This document shows, piece by piece, positions 1 through 11,662 of a stretch of 64,000 bases of DNA. Below the pieces are notes generated by a model that was not told the DNA's origin, did not search any database, and saw only the letters and a list, made by a program, of their open reading frames with translations. How positions within the stretch are numbered: position 1 is the stretch's first letter; the number at the start of each line of letters is the position of its first letter. The stretch comes from Phytophthora quininea. Lineage: Eukaryota > Oomycota > Peronosporomycetes > Peronosporales > Peronosporaceae. A program made the position numbers and the translations under genes. The DNA lies in the NCBI GenBank assembly GCA_011947345.1, contig JAAVTG010000845.1:620001-684000 (forward strand). The letters are read 5' to 3'.

Positions 1-252
1 GTCAGCTCTGCCGTACCAACTTACCAACACTGCCTCCAAGCCCGTGGCGGAAAACGCACCGCTCGCTGTTGGGCGATACGGTCGCTTGTCACGACGACAG
101 TCGCGGTGGAGGAGACAGCCACCGACCCTCGCTATTGTGTCGAGAGGTGGGTGTGGCTGGGGCTATGCAATCAACTCGCTTAGCAGGTGAGCACCCCGAT
201 GACCAGCGAATCAGGGTGCCCTGGTGCAAAGACAGTGTGGTCGACCGCGGCC

Positions 253-256
253 AAAA
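253..256 (-). terminator. Pol III T4 terminator of unit 1
   Basis: Read on the minus strand, the tRNA 3' flank is TTCTCTTTTGG. The four-T run starts a few bases past the mature 3' end. Only units 1 and 9 have four Ts; the other twelve have three. Confidence 0.6.
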
Positions 257-260
257 GAGA

Positions 261-333
261 AGTCTCCGACGGGACTCGAACCCGCAATCTCCCGCTTCGT
301 AGGCGGATGCCTTATCCATTGGGCCACGGGGAC
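261..333 (-). tRNA. trnR-ACG: tRNA-Arg (ACG), array unit 1
   Basis: The minus strand folds as a 73-nt cloverleaf: acceptor GTCCCCG/CGGAGAC, D stem GCC/GGC, anticodon stem TCCGC/GCGGG with loop CTACGAA (anticodon ACG, reading CGU and, after A-to-I editing, CGC and CGA), and T arm GCGGG-TTCGAGT-CCCGT. Internal promoters are visible: A box TGGCCCAATGG (plus 316-326) and B box GGTTCGAGTCC (plus 272-282). No intron. The D arm matches plant tRNA-Arg(ACG) closely. Oddities are one C4-A69 mismatch in the acceptor stem and T as the discriminator base. The 3' flank here has TTTT, the minimal Pol III terminator. Confidence 0.93.
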
Positions 334-528
334 ACCGACGGACGACATACGCTCCAGAGCACCAACTTTTGACATTATCGCACCCACACTCTGCCACACA
401 CAATTGCCGCACAGATCCACGACGGAACGCTGCTCCGCCTTCTCGGCATGCCAGCTGGCGTCAGCAGGCAGATTACACCGTCCTGCAAGTCTCGCTACAG
501 GTGGACCAAATACGCCACTTCACACGGC

Positions 529-635
529 TTCATCGTGGTCTTCTCGCTGTCTTCACGTGGTCTTCTCGCTGTCTTCATCGTGATCTTCTCGCTGTCTTCA
601 CGCGGTCTTCTCGTGGCCTTCTCCCGGCCTTGACG
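529..635. repeat. 22-bp minisatellite inside the array unit (unit 1 example)
   Basis: Tandem ~22-bp repeats of the type CGTGGTCTTCTCGCTGTC, three full copies and one degenerate copy here. The same block recurs in every array unit with variable copy number, for example fewer copies near 10,085-10,130. Confidence 0.85.
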
Positions 636-675
636 GAACTGGCCGTGAAGAGAATCGCCTCCCACAAACAGCTAC

Positions 676-832
676 CAAGCGGCGAGAAGCCCAAGCGGCA
701 AGACACCCAAGCGGCAAGAAACCCAAGCGGTAAGACACCCAAGCGGCAAGAAGCCCAAGCGACAAGAAACCCAAGCGGCAAGAAGCCCAAGCGGCAAGAC
801 ACCCAAGCGGCAAGAAACCCAAGCGACAAGAC
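676..832. repeat. 16-bp minisatellite inside the array unit (unit 1 example)
   Basis: Tandem 16-bp repeats with core AAGCGGCAAGAAACCC and AAGCGGCAAGAAGCCC variants. Because 16 is not a multiple of 3, the translation cycles through all three frames, which explains the Lys/Arg/Gln-rich open frames here. Copy number varies between units, from about two copies near 13,010 to about ten here. Confidence 0.88.
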
Positions 833-860
833 GCGGGGGAGGGGAGGAGGGGGAGGAGGC
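833..860. repeat. G-rich tract, possible G-quadruplex, in each unit
   Basis: The plus strand carries G runs of 5, 4, 2, 5, 2 and 2 separated by single A residues, directly after the 16-bp minisatellite. It recurs in every unit with small length changes (for example near 8,460 and 11,187). G-quadruplex formation is an inference from composition. Confidence 0.5.
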
Positions 861-1238
861 AGTGAGGTCTGTTCTACGGATGCTCGAGACTCGGTGATCT
901 GTGAACCCGTCGCACGCTGCACCAGTTCGGAACAAACAGGAGGGCGACAACACGCTGGCACAGGCACAGGCCCGAATGCGTCAGCTCTGCCGTACCAACT
1001 TACCAACACTGCCTCCAAGCCCGTGGCGGAAAACGCACCGCTCGCTGTTGGGCGATACGGTCGCTTGTCACGACGACAGTCGCGGTGGAGGAGACAGCCA
1101 CCGACCCTCGCTATTGTGTCGAGAGGTGGGTGTGGCTGGGGCTATGCAATCAACTCGCTTAGCAGGTGAGCACCCCGATGACCAGCGAATCAGGGTGCCC
1201 TGGTGCAAAGACAGTGTGGTCGACCGCGGCCAAAGAGA

Positions 1239-1311
1239 AGTCTCCGACGGGACTCGAACCCGCAATCTCCCGCTTCGTAGGCGGATGCCTTATCCATTGG
1301 GCCACGGGGAC
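1239..1311 (-). tRNA. trnR-ACG: tRNA-Arg (ACG), array unit 2
   Basis: The 73-nt gene is identical to the unit 1 copy, including the C4-A69 mismatch. The 3' flank has only TTT. Confidence 0.93.
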
Positions 1312-2200
1312 ACCGACGGACGACATACGCTCCAGAGCACCAACTTTTGACATTATCGCACCCACACTCTGCCACACACAATTGCCGCACAGATCCACGA
1401 CGGAACGCTGCTCCGCCTTCTCGGCATGCCAGCTGGCGTCAGCAGGCAGATTACACCGTCCTGCAAGTCTCGCTACAGGTGGACCAAATACGCCACTTCA
1501 CACGGCTTCATCGTGGTCTTCTCGCTGTCTTCACGTGGTCTTCTCGCTGTCTTCATCGTGATCTTCTCGCTGTCTTCACGCGGTCTTCTCGTGGCCTTCT
1601 CCCGGCCTTGACGGAACTGGCCGTGAAGAGAATCGCCTCCCACAAACAGCTACCAAGCGGCGAGAAGCCCAAGCGGCAAGACACCCAAGCGGCAAGAAAC
1701 CCAAGCGGTAAGACACCCAAGCGGCAAGAAACCCAAGCGGCAAGAAGCCCAAGCGGCAAGACACCCAAGCGGCAAGAAACCCAAGCGACAAGACGCGGGG
1801 GAGGGGAGGAGGGGGAGGAGGCAGTGAGGTCTGTTCTACGGATGCTCGAGACTCGGTGATCTGTGAACCCGTCGCACGCTGCACCAGTTCGGAACAAACA
1901 GGAGGGCGACAACACGCTGGCACAGGCACAGGCCCGAATGCGTCAGCTCTGCCGTACCAACTTACCAACACTGCCTCCAAGCCCGTGGCGGAAAACGCAC
2001 CGCTCGCTGTTGGGCGATACGGTCGCTTGTCACGACGACAGTCGCGGTGGAGGAGACAGCCACCGACCCTCGCTATTGTGTCGAGAGGTGGGTGTGGCTG
2101 GGGCTATGCAATCAACTCGCTTAGCAGGTGAGCACCCCGATGACCAGCGAATCAGGGTGCCCTGGTGCAAAGACAGTGTGGTCGACCGCGGCCAAAGAGA

Positions 2201-2273
2201 AGTCTCCGACGGGACTCGAACCCGCAATCTCCCGCTTCGTAGGCGGATGCCTTATCCATTGGGCCACGGGGAC
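2201..2273 (-). tRNA. trnR-ACG: tRNA-Arg (ACG), array unit 3
   Basis: Identical tRNA sequence; TTT 3' flank. This unit is the first to carry the CATACC variant downstream (about 2,390) in place of CATGCC. Confidence 0.93.
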
Positions 2274-3178
2274 ACCGACGGACGACATACGCTCCAGAGC
2301 ACCAACTTTTGACATTATCGCACCCACACTCTGCCACACACAATTGCCGCACAGATCCACGACGGAACGCTGCTCCGCCTTCTCGGCATACCAGCTGGCG
2401 TCAGCAGGCAGATTACACCGTCCTGCAAGTCTCGCTACAGGTGGACCAAATACGCCACTTCACACGGCTTCATCGTGGTCTTCTCGCTGTCTTCACGTGG
2501 TCTTCTCGCTGTCTTCATCGTGATCTTCTCGCTGTCTTCACGCGGTCTTCTCGTGGCCTTCTCCCGGCCTTGACGGAACTGGCCGTGATGAGAATCGCCT
2601 CCCACAAACAGCTACCAAGCGGCGAGAAGCCCAAGCGGCAAGACACCCAAGCGGCAAGAAACCCAAGCGGTAAGACACCCAAGCGGCAAGAAGCCCAAGC
2701 GACAAGAAACCCAAGCGGCAAGAAGCCCAAGCGGCAAGACACCCAAGCGGCAAGAAACCCAAGCGACAAGACGCGGGGGAGGGGAGGAGGGGGAGGAGGC
2801 AGTGAGGTCTGTTCTACGGATGCTCGAGACTCGGTGATCTGTGAACCCGTCGCACGCTGCACCAGTTCGGAACAAACAGGAGGGCGACAACACGCTGGCA
2901 CAGGCACAGGCCCGAATGCGTCAGCTCTGCCGTACCAACTTACCAACACTGCCTCCAAGCCCGTGGCGGAAAACGCACCGCTCGCTGTTGGGCGATACGG
3001 TCGCTTGTCACGACGACAGTCGCGGTGGAGGAGACAGCCACCGACCCTCGCTATTGTGTCGAGAGGTGGGTGTGGCTGGGGCTATGCAATCAACTCGCTT
3101 AGCAGGTGAGCACCCCGATGACCAGCGAATCAGGGTGCCCTGGTGCAAAGACAGTGTGGTCGACCGCGGCCAAAGAGA

Positions 3179-3251
3179 AGTCTCCGACGGGACTCGAACC
3201 CGCAATCTCCCGCTTCGTAGGCGGATGCCTTATCCATTGGGCCACGGGGAC
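3179..3251 (-). tRNA. trnR-ACG: tRNA-Arg (ACG), array unit 4
   Basis: Identical tRNA sequence; TTT 3' flank; 978 bp from the previous copy. Confidence 0.93.
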
Positions 3252-4155
3252 ACCGACGGACGACATACGCTCCAGAGCACCAACTTTTGACATTATCGCA
3301 CCCACACTCTGCCACACACAATTGCCGCACAGATCCACGACGGAACGCTGCTCCGCCTTCTCGGCATACCAGCTGGCGTCAGCAGGCAGATTACACCGTC
3401 CTGCAAGTCTCGCTACAGGTGGACCAAATACGCCACTTCACACGGCTTCATCGTGGTCTTCTCGCTGTCTTCACGTGGTCTTCTCGCTGTCTTCATCGTG
3501 ATCTTCTCGCTGTCTTCACGCGGTCTTCTCGTGGCCTTCTCCCGGCCTTGACGGAACTGGCCGTGATGAGAATCGCCTCCCACAAACAGCTACCAAGCGG
3601 CGAGAAGCCCAAGCGGCAAGACACCCAAGCGGCAAGAAACCCAAGCGGTAAGACACCCAAGCGGCAAGAAGCCCAAGCGACAAGAAACCCAAGCGGCAAG
3701 AAGCCCAAGCGGCAAGACACCCAAGCGGCAAGAAACCCAAGCGACAAGACGCGGGGGAGGGGAGGAGGGGAGGAGGCAGTGAGGTCTGTTCTACGGATGC
3801 TCGAGACTCGGTGATCTGTGAACCCGTCGCACGCTGCACCAGTTCGGAACAAACAGGAGGGCGACAACACGCTGGCACAGGCACAGGCCCGAATGCGTCA
3901 GCTCTGCCGTACCAACTTACCAACACTGCCTCCAAGCCCGTGGCGGAAAACGCACCGCTCGCTGTTGGGCGATACGGTCGCTTGTCACGACGACAGTCGC
4001 GGTGGAGGAGACAGCCACCGACCCTCGCTATTGTGTCGAGAGGTGGGTGTGGCTGGGGCTATGCAATCAACTCGCTTAGCAGGTGAGCACCCCGATGACC
4101 AGCGAATCAGGGTGCCCTGGTGCAAAGACAGTGTGGTCGACCGCGGCCAAAGAGA

Positions 4156-4228
4156 AGTCTCCGACGGGACTCGAACCCGCAATCTCCCGCTTCGTAGGCG
4201 GATGCCTTATCCATTGGGCCACGGGGAC
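4156..4228 (-). tRNA. trnR-ACG: tRNA-Arg (ACG), array unit 5
   Basis: Identical tRNA sequence; TTT 3' flank. The 16-bp minisatellite following it (about 4,570-4,730) is the most scrambled in the array, with several shortened repeats. Confidence 0.93.
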
Positions 4229-5128
4229 ACCGACGGACGACATACGCTCCAGAGCACCAACTTTTGACATTATCGCACCCACACTCTGCCACACACAATT
4301 GCCGCACAGATCCACGACGGAACGCTGCTCCGCCTTCTCGGCATACCAGCTGGCGTCAGCAGGCAGATTACACCGTCCTGCAAGTCTCGCTACAGGTGGA
4401 CCAAATACGCCACTTCACACGGCTTCATCGTGGTCTTCTCGCTGTCTTCTCGTGGTCTTCTCGCTTCATCGTGATCTTCTCGCTGTCTTCACGCGGTCTT
4501 CTCGTGGCCTTCTCCCGGCCTTGACGGAACTGGCCGTGATGAGAATCGCCTCCCACAAACAGCTACCAAGCGGCGAGAAGCCCAAGCGGCACCCAAGCGG
4601 CAAGACCCAAGCGACAAGCCCAAGCGGCAAGCCCAAGCGGCAAGACCCCAAGCGGCAAGAAACCCAAGCGGCAAGAAGCCCAAGCGACAAGAAACCCAAG
4701 CGGCACCCAAGACGCGGGCGACAAGACGGGGGAGGAGGAGGGGAGGAGGCAGTGAGGTCTGTTCTACGGATGCTCGAGACTCGGTGATCTGTGAACCCGT
4801 CGCACGCTGCACCAGTTCGGAACAAACAGGAGGGCGACAACACGCTGGCACAGGCACAGGCCCGAATGCGTCAGCTCTGCCGTACCAACTTACCAACACT
4901 GCCTCCAAGCCCGTGGCGGAAAACGCACCGCTCGCTGTTGGGCGATACGGTCGCTTGTCACGACGACAGTCGCGGTGGAGGAGACAGCCACCGACCCTCG
5001 CTATTGTGTCGAGAGGTGGGTGTGGCTGGGGCTATGCAATCAACTCGCTTAGCAGGTGAGCACCCCGATGACCAGCGAATCAGGGTGCCCTGGTGCAAAG
5101 ACAGTGTGGTCGACCGCGGCCAAAGAGA

Positions 5129-5201
5129 AGTCTCCGACGGGACTCGAACCCGCAATCTCCCGCTTCGTAGGCGGATGCCTTATCCATTGGGCCACGGGGA
5201 C
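5129..5201 (-). tRNA. trnR-ACG: tRNA-Arg (ACG), array unit 6
   Basis: Identical tRNA sequence; TTT 3' flank. Confidence 0.93.
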
Positions 5202-6074
5202 ACCGACGGACGACATACGCTCCAGAGCACCAACTTTTGACATTATCGCACCCACACTCTGCCACACACAATTGCCGCACAGATCCACGACGGAACGCTG
5301 CTCCGCCTTCTCGGCATACCAGCTGGCGTCAGCAGGCAGATTACACCGTCCTGCAAGTCTCGCTACAGGTGGACCAAATACGCCACTTCACACGGCTTCA
5401 TCGTGGTCTTCTCGCTGTCTTCACGTGGTCTTCTCGCTGTCTTCATCGTGATCTTCTCGCTGTCTTCTCGCGGTCTTCTCGTGGCCTTCTCCCGGCCTTG
5501 ACGGAACTGGCCGTGATGAGAATCGCCTCCCACAAACAGCTACCAAGCGGCGAGAAGCCCAAGCGGCAAGAAACCCAAGCGGCAAGAAACCCAAGCGGCA
5601 AGAAACCCAAGCGGCAAGAAACCCAAGCGGCAAGAAGCCCAAGCGACAAGAAACCCAAGCGACAAGACGCGGGGGAGGGGAGGAGGGGGAGGAGGCAGTG
5701 AGGTCTGTTCTACGGATGCTCGAGACTCGGTGATCTGTGAACCCGTCGCACGCTGCACCAGTTCGGAACAAACAGGAGGGCGACAACACGCTGGCACAGG
5801 CACAGGCCCGAATGCGTCAGCTCTGCCGTACCAACTTACCAACACTGCCTCCAAGCCCGTGGCGGAAAACGCACCGCTCGCTGTTGGGCGATACGGTCGC
5901 TTGTCACGACGACAGTCGCGGTGGAGGAGACAGCCACCGACCCTCGCTATTGTGTCGAGAGGTGGGTGTGGCTGGGGCTATGCAATCAACTCGCTTAGCA
6001 GGTGAGCACCCCGATGACCAGCGAAACAGGGTGCCCTGGTGCAAAGACAGTGTGGTCGACCGCGGCCAAAGAGA

Positions 6075-6147
6075 AGTCTCCGACGGGACTCGAACCCGCA
6101 ATCTCCCGCTTCGTAGGCGGATGCCTTATCCATTGGGCCACGGGGAC
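6075..6147 (-). tRNA. trnR-ACG: tRNA-Arg (ACG), array unit 7
   Basis: Identical tRNA sequence; TTT 3' flank. The neighbouring core carries GAAACA instead of GAATCA (about 6,024), a variant shared with units 12 and 14. Confidence 0.93.
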
Positions 6148-6998
6148 ACCGACGGACGACATACGCTCCAGAGCACCAACTTTTGACATTATCGCACCCA
6201 CACTCTGCCACACACAATTGCCGCACAGATCCACGACGGAACGCTGCTCCGCCTTCTCGGCATACCAGCTGGCGTCAGCAGGCAGATTACACCGTCCTGC
6301 AAGTCTCGCTACAGGTGGACCAAATACGCCACTTCACACGGCTTCATCGTGGTCTTCTCGCTGTCTTCTCGTGGTCTTCTCGCTGTCTTCTCGCGGTCTT
6401 CTCGTGGCCTTCTCCCGGCCTTGACGGAACTGGCCGTGATGAGAATCGCCTCCCACAAACAGCTACCAAGCGGCGAGAAGCCCAAGCGGCAAGAAACCCA
6501 AGCGGCAAGAAACCCAAGCGACAAGAAACCCAAGCGGCAAGAAGCCCAAGCGGCAAGACAGCCCAAGCGACAAGAAACCCAAGCGACAAGACGCGGGGGA
6601 GGGGAGGAGGGGGAGGAGGCAGTGAGGTCTGTTCTACGGATGCTCGAGACTCGGTGATCTGTGAACCCGTCGCACGCTGCACCAGTTCGGAACAAACAGG
6701 AGGGCGACAACACGCTGGCACAGGCACAGGCCCGAATGCGTCAGCTCTGCCGTACCAACTTACCAACACTGCCTCCAAGCCCGTGGCGGAAAACGCACCG
6801 CTCGCTGTTGGGCGATACGGTCGCTTGTCACGACGACAGTCGCGGTGGAGGAGACAGCCACCGACCCTCGCTATTGTGTCGAGAGGTGGGTGTGGCTGGG
6901 GCTATGCAATCAACTCGCTTAGCAGGTGAGCACCCCGATGACCAGCGAATCAGGGTGCCCTGGTGCAAAGACAGTGTGGTCGACCGCGGCCAAAGAGA

Positions 6999-7071
6999 AG
7001 TCTCCGACGGGACTCGAACCCGCAATCTCCCGCTTCGTAGGCGGATGCCTTATCCATTGGGCCACGGGGAC
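6999..7071 (-). tRNA. trnR-ACG: tRNA-Arg (ACG), array unit 8
   Basis: Identical tRNA sequence; TTT 3' flank. Confidence 0.93.
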
Positions 7072-7933
7072 ACCGACGGACGACATACGCTCCAGAGCAC
7101 CAACTTTTGACATTATCGCACCCACACTCTGCCACACACAATTGCCGCACAGATCCACGACGGAACGCTGCTCCGCCTTCTCGGCATACCAGCTGGCGTC
7201 AGCAGGCAGATTACACCGTCCTGCAAGTCTCGCTACAGGTGGACCAAATACGCCACTTCACACGGCTTCATCGTGGTCTTCTCGCTGTCTTCTCGTGGCC
7301 TTCTCGCTGTCTTCACGGTCTTCTCGTGGCCTTCTCCCGGCCTTGACGGAACTGGCCGTGATGAGAATCGCCTCCCACAAACAGCTACCAAGCGGCGAGA
7401 AGCCCAAGCGGCAAGAAACCCAAGCGGCAAGAAGCCCAAGCGGCAAGAAACCCAAGCCCAAGCGGCAAGAAACCCAAGCGGCAAGAAACCCAAGCGGCAA
7501 GAAGCCCAAGCGACAAGAAACCCAAGCGACAAGACGGGGGAGGGGGAGGAGGGGGAGGAGGCAGTGAGGTCTGTTCTACGGATGCTCGAGACTCGGTGAT
7601 CTGTGAACCCGTCGCACGCTGCACCAGTTCGGAACAAACAGGAGGGCGACAACACGCTGGCACAGGCACAGGCCCGAATGCGTCAGCTCTGCCGTACCAA
7701 CTTACCAACACTGCCTCCAAGCCCGTGGCGGAAAACGCACCGCTCGCTGTTGGGCGATACGGTCGCTTGTCACGACGACAGTCGCGGTGGAGGAGACAGC
7801 CACCGACCCTCGCTATTGTGTCGAGAGGTGGGTGTGGCTGGGGCTATGCAATCAACTCGCTTAGCAGGTGAGCACCCCGATGACCAGCGAATCAGGGTGC
7901 CCTGGTGCAAAGACAGTGTGGTCGACCGCGGCC

Positions 7934-7937
7934 AAAA
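7934..7937 (-). terminator. Pol III T4 terminator of unit 9
   Basis: Four Ts on the minus strand just past the tRNA 3' end, as in unit 1. Confidence 0.6.
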
Positions 7938-7941
7938 GAGA

Positions 7942-8014
7942 AGTCTCCGACGGGACTCGAACCCGCAATCTCCCGCTTCGTAGGCGGATGCCTTATCCAT
8001 TGGGCCACGGGGAC
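7942..8014 (-). tRNA. trnR-ACG: tRNA-Arg (ACG), array unit 9
   Basis: Identical tRNA sequence. With unit 1, one of only two copies whose 3' flank contains TTTT (plus 7,934-7,937). Confidence 0.93.
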
Positions 8015-8866
8015 ACCGACGGACGACATACGCTCCAGAGCACCAACTTTTGACATTATCGCACCCACACTCTGCCACACACAATTGCCGCACAGATCCA
8101 CGACGGAACGCTGCTCCGCCTTCTCGGCATACCAGCTGGCGTCAGCAGGCAGATTACACCGTCCTGCAAGTCTCGCTACAGGTGGACCAAATACGCCACT
8201 TCACACGGCTTCATCGTGGTCTTCTCGCTGTCTTCTCGTGGCCTTCTCGCTGTCTTCTCACGGTCTTCTCGTGGCCTTCTCCCGGCCTTGACGGAACTGG
8301 CCGTGATGAGAATCGCCTCCCACAAACAGCTACCAAGCGGCGAGAAGCCCAAGCGGCAAGAAACCCAAGCGGCAAGAAGCCCAAGCGGCAAGAAACCCAA
8401 GCGGCAAGAAACCCAAGCGGCAAGAAGCCCAAGCGGCAAGAAACCCAAGCGACAAGACGCGGGGGAGGGGGAGGAGGGGGGAGGAGGCAGTGAGGTCTGT
8501 TCTACGGATGCTCGAGACTCGGTGATCTGTGAACCCGTCGCACGCTGCACCAGTTCGGAACAAACAGGAGGGCGACAACACGCTGGCACAGGCACAGGCC
8601 CGAATGCGTCAGCTCTGCCGTACCAACTTACCAACACTGCCTCCAAGCCCGTGGCGGAAAACGCACCGCTCGCTGTTGGGCGATACGGTCGCTTGTCACG
8701 ACGACAGTCGCGGTGGAGGAGACAGCCACCGACCCTCGCTATTGTGTCGAGAGGTGGGTGTGGCTGGGGCTATGCAATCAACTCGCTTAGCAGGTGAGCA
8801 CCCCGATGACCAGCGAATCAGGGTGCCCTGGTGCAAAGACAGTGTGGTCGACCGCGGCCAAAGAGA

Positions 8867-8939
8867 AGTCTCCGACGGGACTCGAACCCGCAATCTCCCG
8901 CTTCGTAGGCGGATGCCTTATCCATTGGGCCACGGGGAC
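8867..8939 (-). tRNA. trnR-ACG: tRNA-Arg (ACG), array unit 10
   Basis: Identical tRNA sequence; TTT 3' flank. Confidence 0.93.
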
Positions 8940-9811
8940 ACCGACGGACGACATACGCTCCAGAGCACCAACTTTTGACATTATCGCACCCACACTCTGC
9001 CACACACAATTGCCGCACAGATCCACGACGGAACGCTGCTCCGCCTTCTCGGCATACCAGCTGGCGTCAGCAGGCAGATTACACCGTCCTGCAAGTCTCG
9101 CTACAGGTGGACCAAATACGCCACTTCACACGGCTTCATCGTGGTCTTCTCGCTGTCTTCACGTGGTCTTCTCGCTGTCTTCATCGTGATCTTCTCGCTG
9201 TCTTCACGCGGTCTTCTCGTGGCCTTCTCCCGGCCTTGACGGAACTGGCCGTGATGAGAATCGCCTCCCACAAACAGCTACCAAGCGGCGAGAAGCCCAA
9301 GCGGCAAGAAACCCAAGCGGCAAGAAGCCCAAGCGGCAAGAAACCCAAGCGGCAAGAAACCCAAGCGGCAAGAAGCCCAAGCGACAAGAAACCCAAGCGA
9401 CAAGACGCGGGGAGGGGAGGAGGGGGAGGAGGCAGTGAGGTCTGTTCTACGGATGCTCGAGACTCGGTGATCTGTGAACCCGTCGCACGCTGCACCAGTT
9501 CGGAACAAACAGGAGGGCGACAACACGCTGGCACAGGCACAGGCCCGAATGCGTCAGCTCTGCCGTACCAACTTACCAACACTGCCTCCAAGCCCGTGGC
9601 GGAAAACGCACCGCTCGCTGTTGGGCGATACGGTCGCTTGTCACGACGACAGTCGCGGTGGAGGAGACAGCCACCGACCCTCGCTATTGTGTCGAGAGGT
9701 GGGTGTGGCTGGGGCTATGCAATCAACTCGCTTAGCAGGTGAGCACCCCGATGACCAGCGAATCAGGGTGCCCTGGTGCAAAGACAGTGTGGTCGACCGC
9801 GGCCAAAGAGA

Positions 9812-9884
9812 AGTCTCCGACGGGACTCGAACCCGCAATCTCCCGCTTCGTAGGCGGATGCCTTATCCATTGGGCCACGGGGAC
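9812..9884 (-). tRNA. trnR-ACG: tRNA-Arg (ACG), array unit 11
   Basis: Identical tRNA sequence; TTT 3' flank. It precedes the shortest spacing in the array (868 bp), with a contracted 16-bp minisatellite. Confidence 0.93.
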
Positions 9885-10679
9885 ACCGACGGACGACATA
9901 CGCTCCAGAGCACCAACTTTTGACATTATCGCACCCACACTCTGCCACACACAATTGCCGCACAGATCCACGACGGAACGCTGCTCCGCCTTCTCGGCAT
10001 ACCAGCTGGCGTCAGCAGGCAGATTACACCGTCCTGCAAGTCTCGCTACAGGTGGACCAAATACGCCACTTCACACGGCTTCATCGTGGTCTTCTCGCTG
10101 TCTTCTCACGGTCTTCTCGTGGCCTTCTCCCGGCCTTGACGGAACTGGCCGTGATGAGAATCGCCTCCCACAAACAGCTACCAAGCGGCGAGAAGCCCAA
10201 GCGGCAAGAAACCCAAGCGGCAAGAAGCCCAAGCGGCGAAAAAAGCGGCAAGAAGCCCAAGCGACAAGAAACCCAAGCGACAAGACGCGGAGGGGAGGAG
10301 GGGGAGAGGCAGTGAGGTCTGTTCTACGGATGCTCGAGACTCGGTGATCTGTGAACCCGTCGCACGCTGCACCAGTTCGGAACAAACAGGAGGGCGACAA
10401 CACGCTGGCACAGGCACAGGCCCGAATGCGTCAGCTCTGCCGTACCAACTTACCAACACTGCCTCCAAGCCCTGGCGGAAAACGCACCGCTCGCTGTTGG
10501 GCGATACGGTCGCTTGTCACGACGACAGTCGCGGTGGAGGAGACAGCCACCGACCCTCGCTATTGTCGAGAGGTGGGTGTGGCTGGGGCTATGCAATCAA
10601 CTCGCTTAGCAGGTGAGCACCCCGATGACCAGCGAAACAGGGTGCGCAAAGACAGTGTGGTCGACCGCGGCCAAAGAGA

Positions 10680-10752
10680 AGTCTCCGACGGGACTCGAAC
10701 CCGCAATCTCCCGCTTCGTAGGCGGATGCCTTATCCATTGGGCCACGGGGAC
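10680..10752 (-). tRNA. trnR-ACG: tRNA-Arg (ACG), array unit 12
   Basis: The tRNA itself is identical to the other copies, but its unit carries a cluster of small deletions (near 10,471, 10,566, 10,644, 10,808 and 10,927) not seen elsewhere. Confidence 0.93.
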
Positions 10753-11589
10753 ACCGACGGACGACATACGCTCCAGAGCACCAACTTTTGACATTATCGC
10801 ACCCACACCTGCCACACACAATTGCCGCACAGATCCACGACGGAACGCTGCTCCGCCTTCTCGGCATACCAGCTGGCGTCAGCAGGCAGATTACACCGTC
10901 CTGCAAGTCTCGCTACAGGTGGACCAATACGCCACTTCACACGGCTTCATCGTGGTCTTCTCGCTGTCTTCTCGTGTCTTCTCGCTGTCTTCTCGCGGTC
11001 TTCTCGTGGCTTCTCCCGGCCTTGACGGAACTGGCCGTGATGAGAATCGCCTCCCACAAACAGCTACCAAGCGGCGAGAAGCCCAAGCGGCAAGAAACCC
11101 AAGCGGCAAGAAGCCCAAGCGGCCCAAGCGGCAAGAAACCCAAGCGGCAAGAAGCCCAAGCGGCAAGAAACCCAAGCGACAAGACGCGGGGAGGGGAGGA
11201 GGGGGAGGAGGCAGTGAGGTCTGTTCTACGGATGCTCGAGACTCGGTGATCTGTGAACCCGTCGCACGCTGCACCAGTTCGGAACAAACAGGAGGGCGAC
11301 AACACGCTGGCACAGGCACAGGCCCGAATGCGTCAGCTCTGCCGTACCAACTTACCAACACTGCCTCCAAGCCCGTGGCGGAAAACGCACCGCTCGCTGT
11401 TGGGCGATACGGTCGCTTGTCACGACGACAGTCGCGGTGGAGGAGACAGCCACCGACCCTCGCTATTGTGTCGAGAGGTGGGTGTGGCTGGGGCTATGCA
11501 ATCAACTCGCTTAGCAGGTGAGCACCCCATGACCAGCGAATCAGGGTGCCCTGGTGCAAAGACAGTGTGGTCGACCGCGGCCAAAGAGA

Positions 11590-11662
11590 AGTCTCCGACG
11601 GGACTCGAACCCGCAATCTCCCGCTTCGTAGGCGGATGCCTTATCCATTGGGCCACGGGGAC
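11590..11662 (-). tRNA. trnR-ACG: tRNA-Arg (ACG), array unit 13
   Basis: Identical tRNA sequence; TTT 3' flank. The unit has the CATGCC variant otherwise seen only in units 1 and 2, plus small deletions near 11,529 and 11,728. Confidence 0.93.

Noticed and set aside
676..832. Regular short repeats resembling a CRISPR array
   Set aside because: Repeats are 16 bp and directly abutting without unique spacers; the context is eukaryotic. It is a minisatellite.
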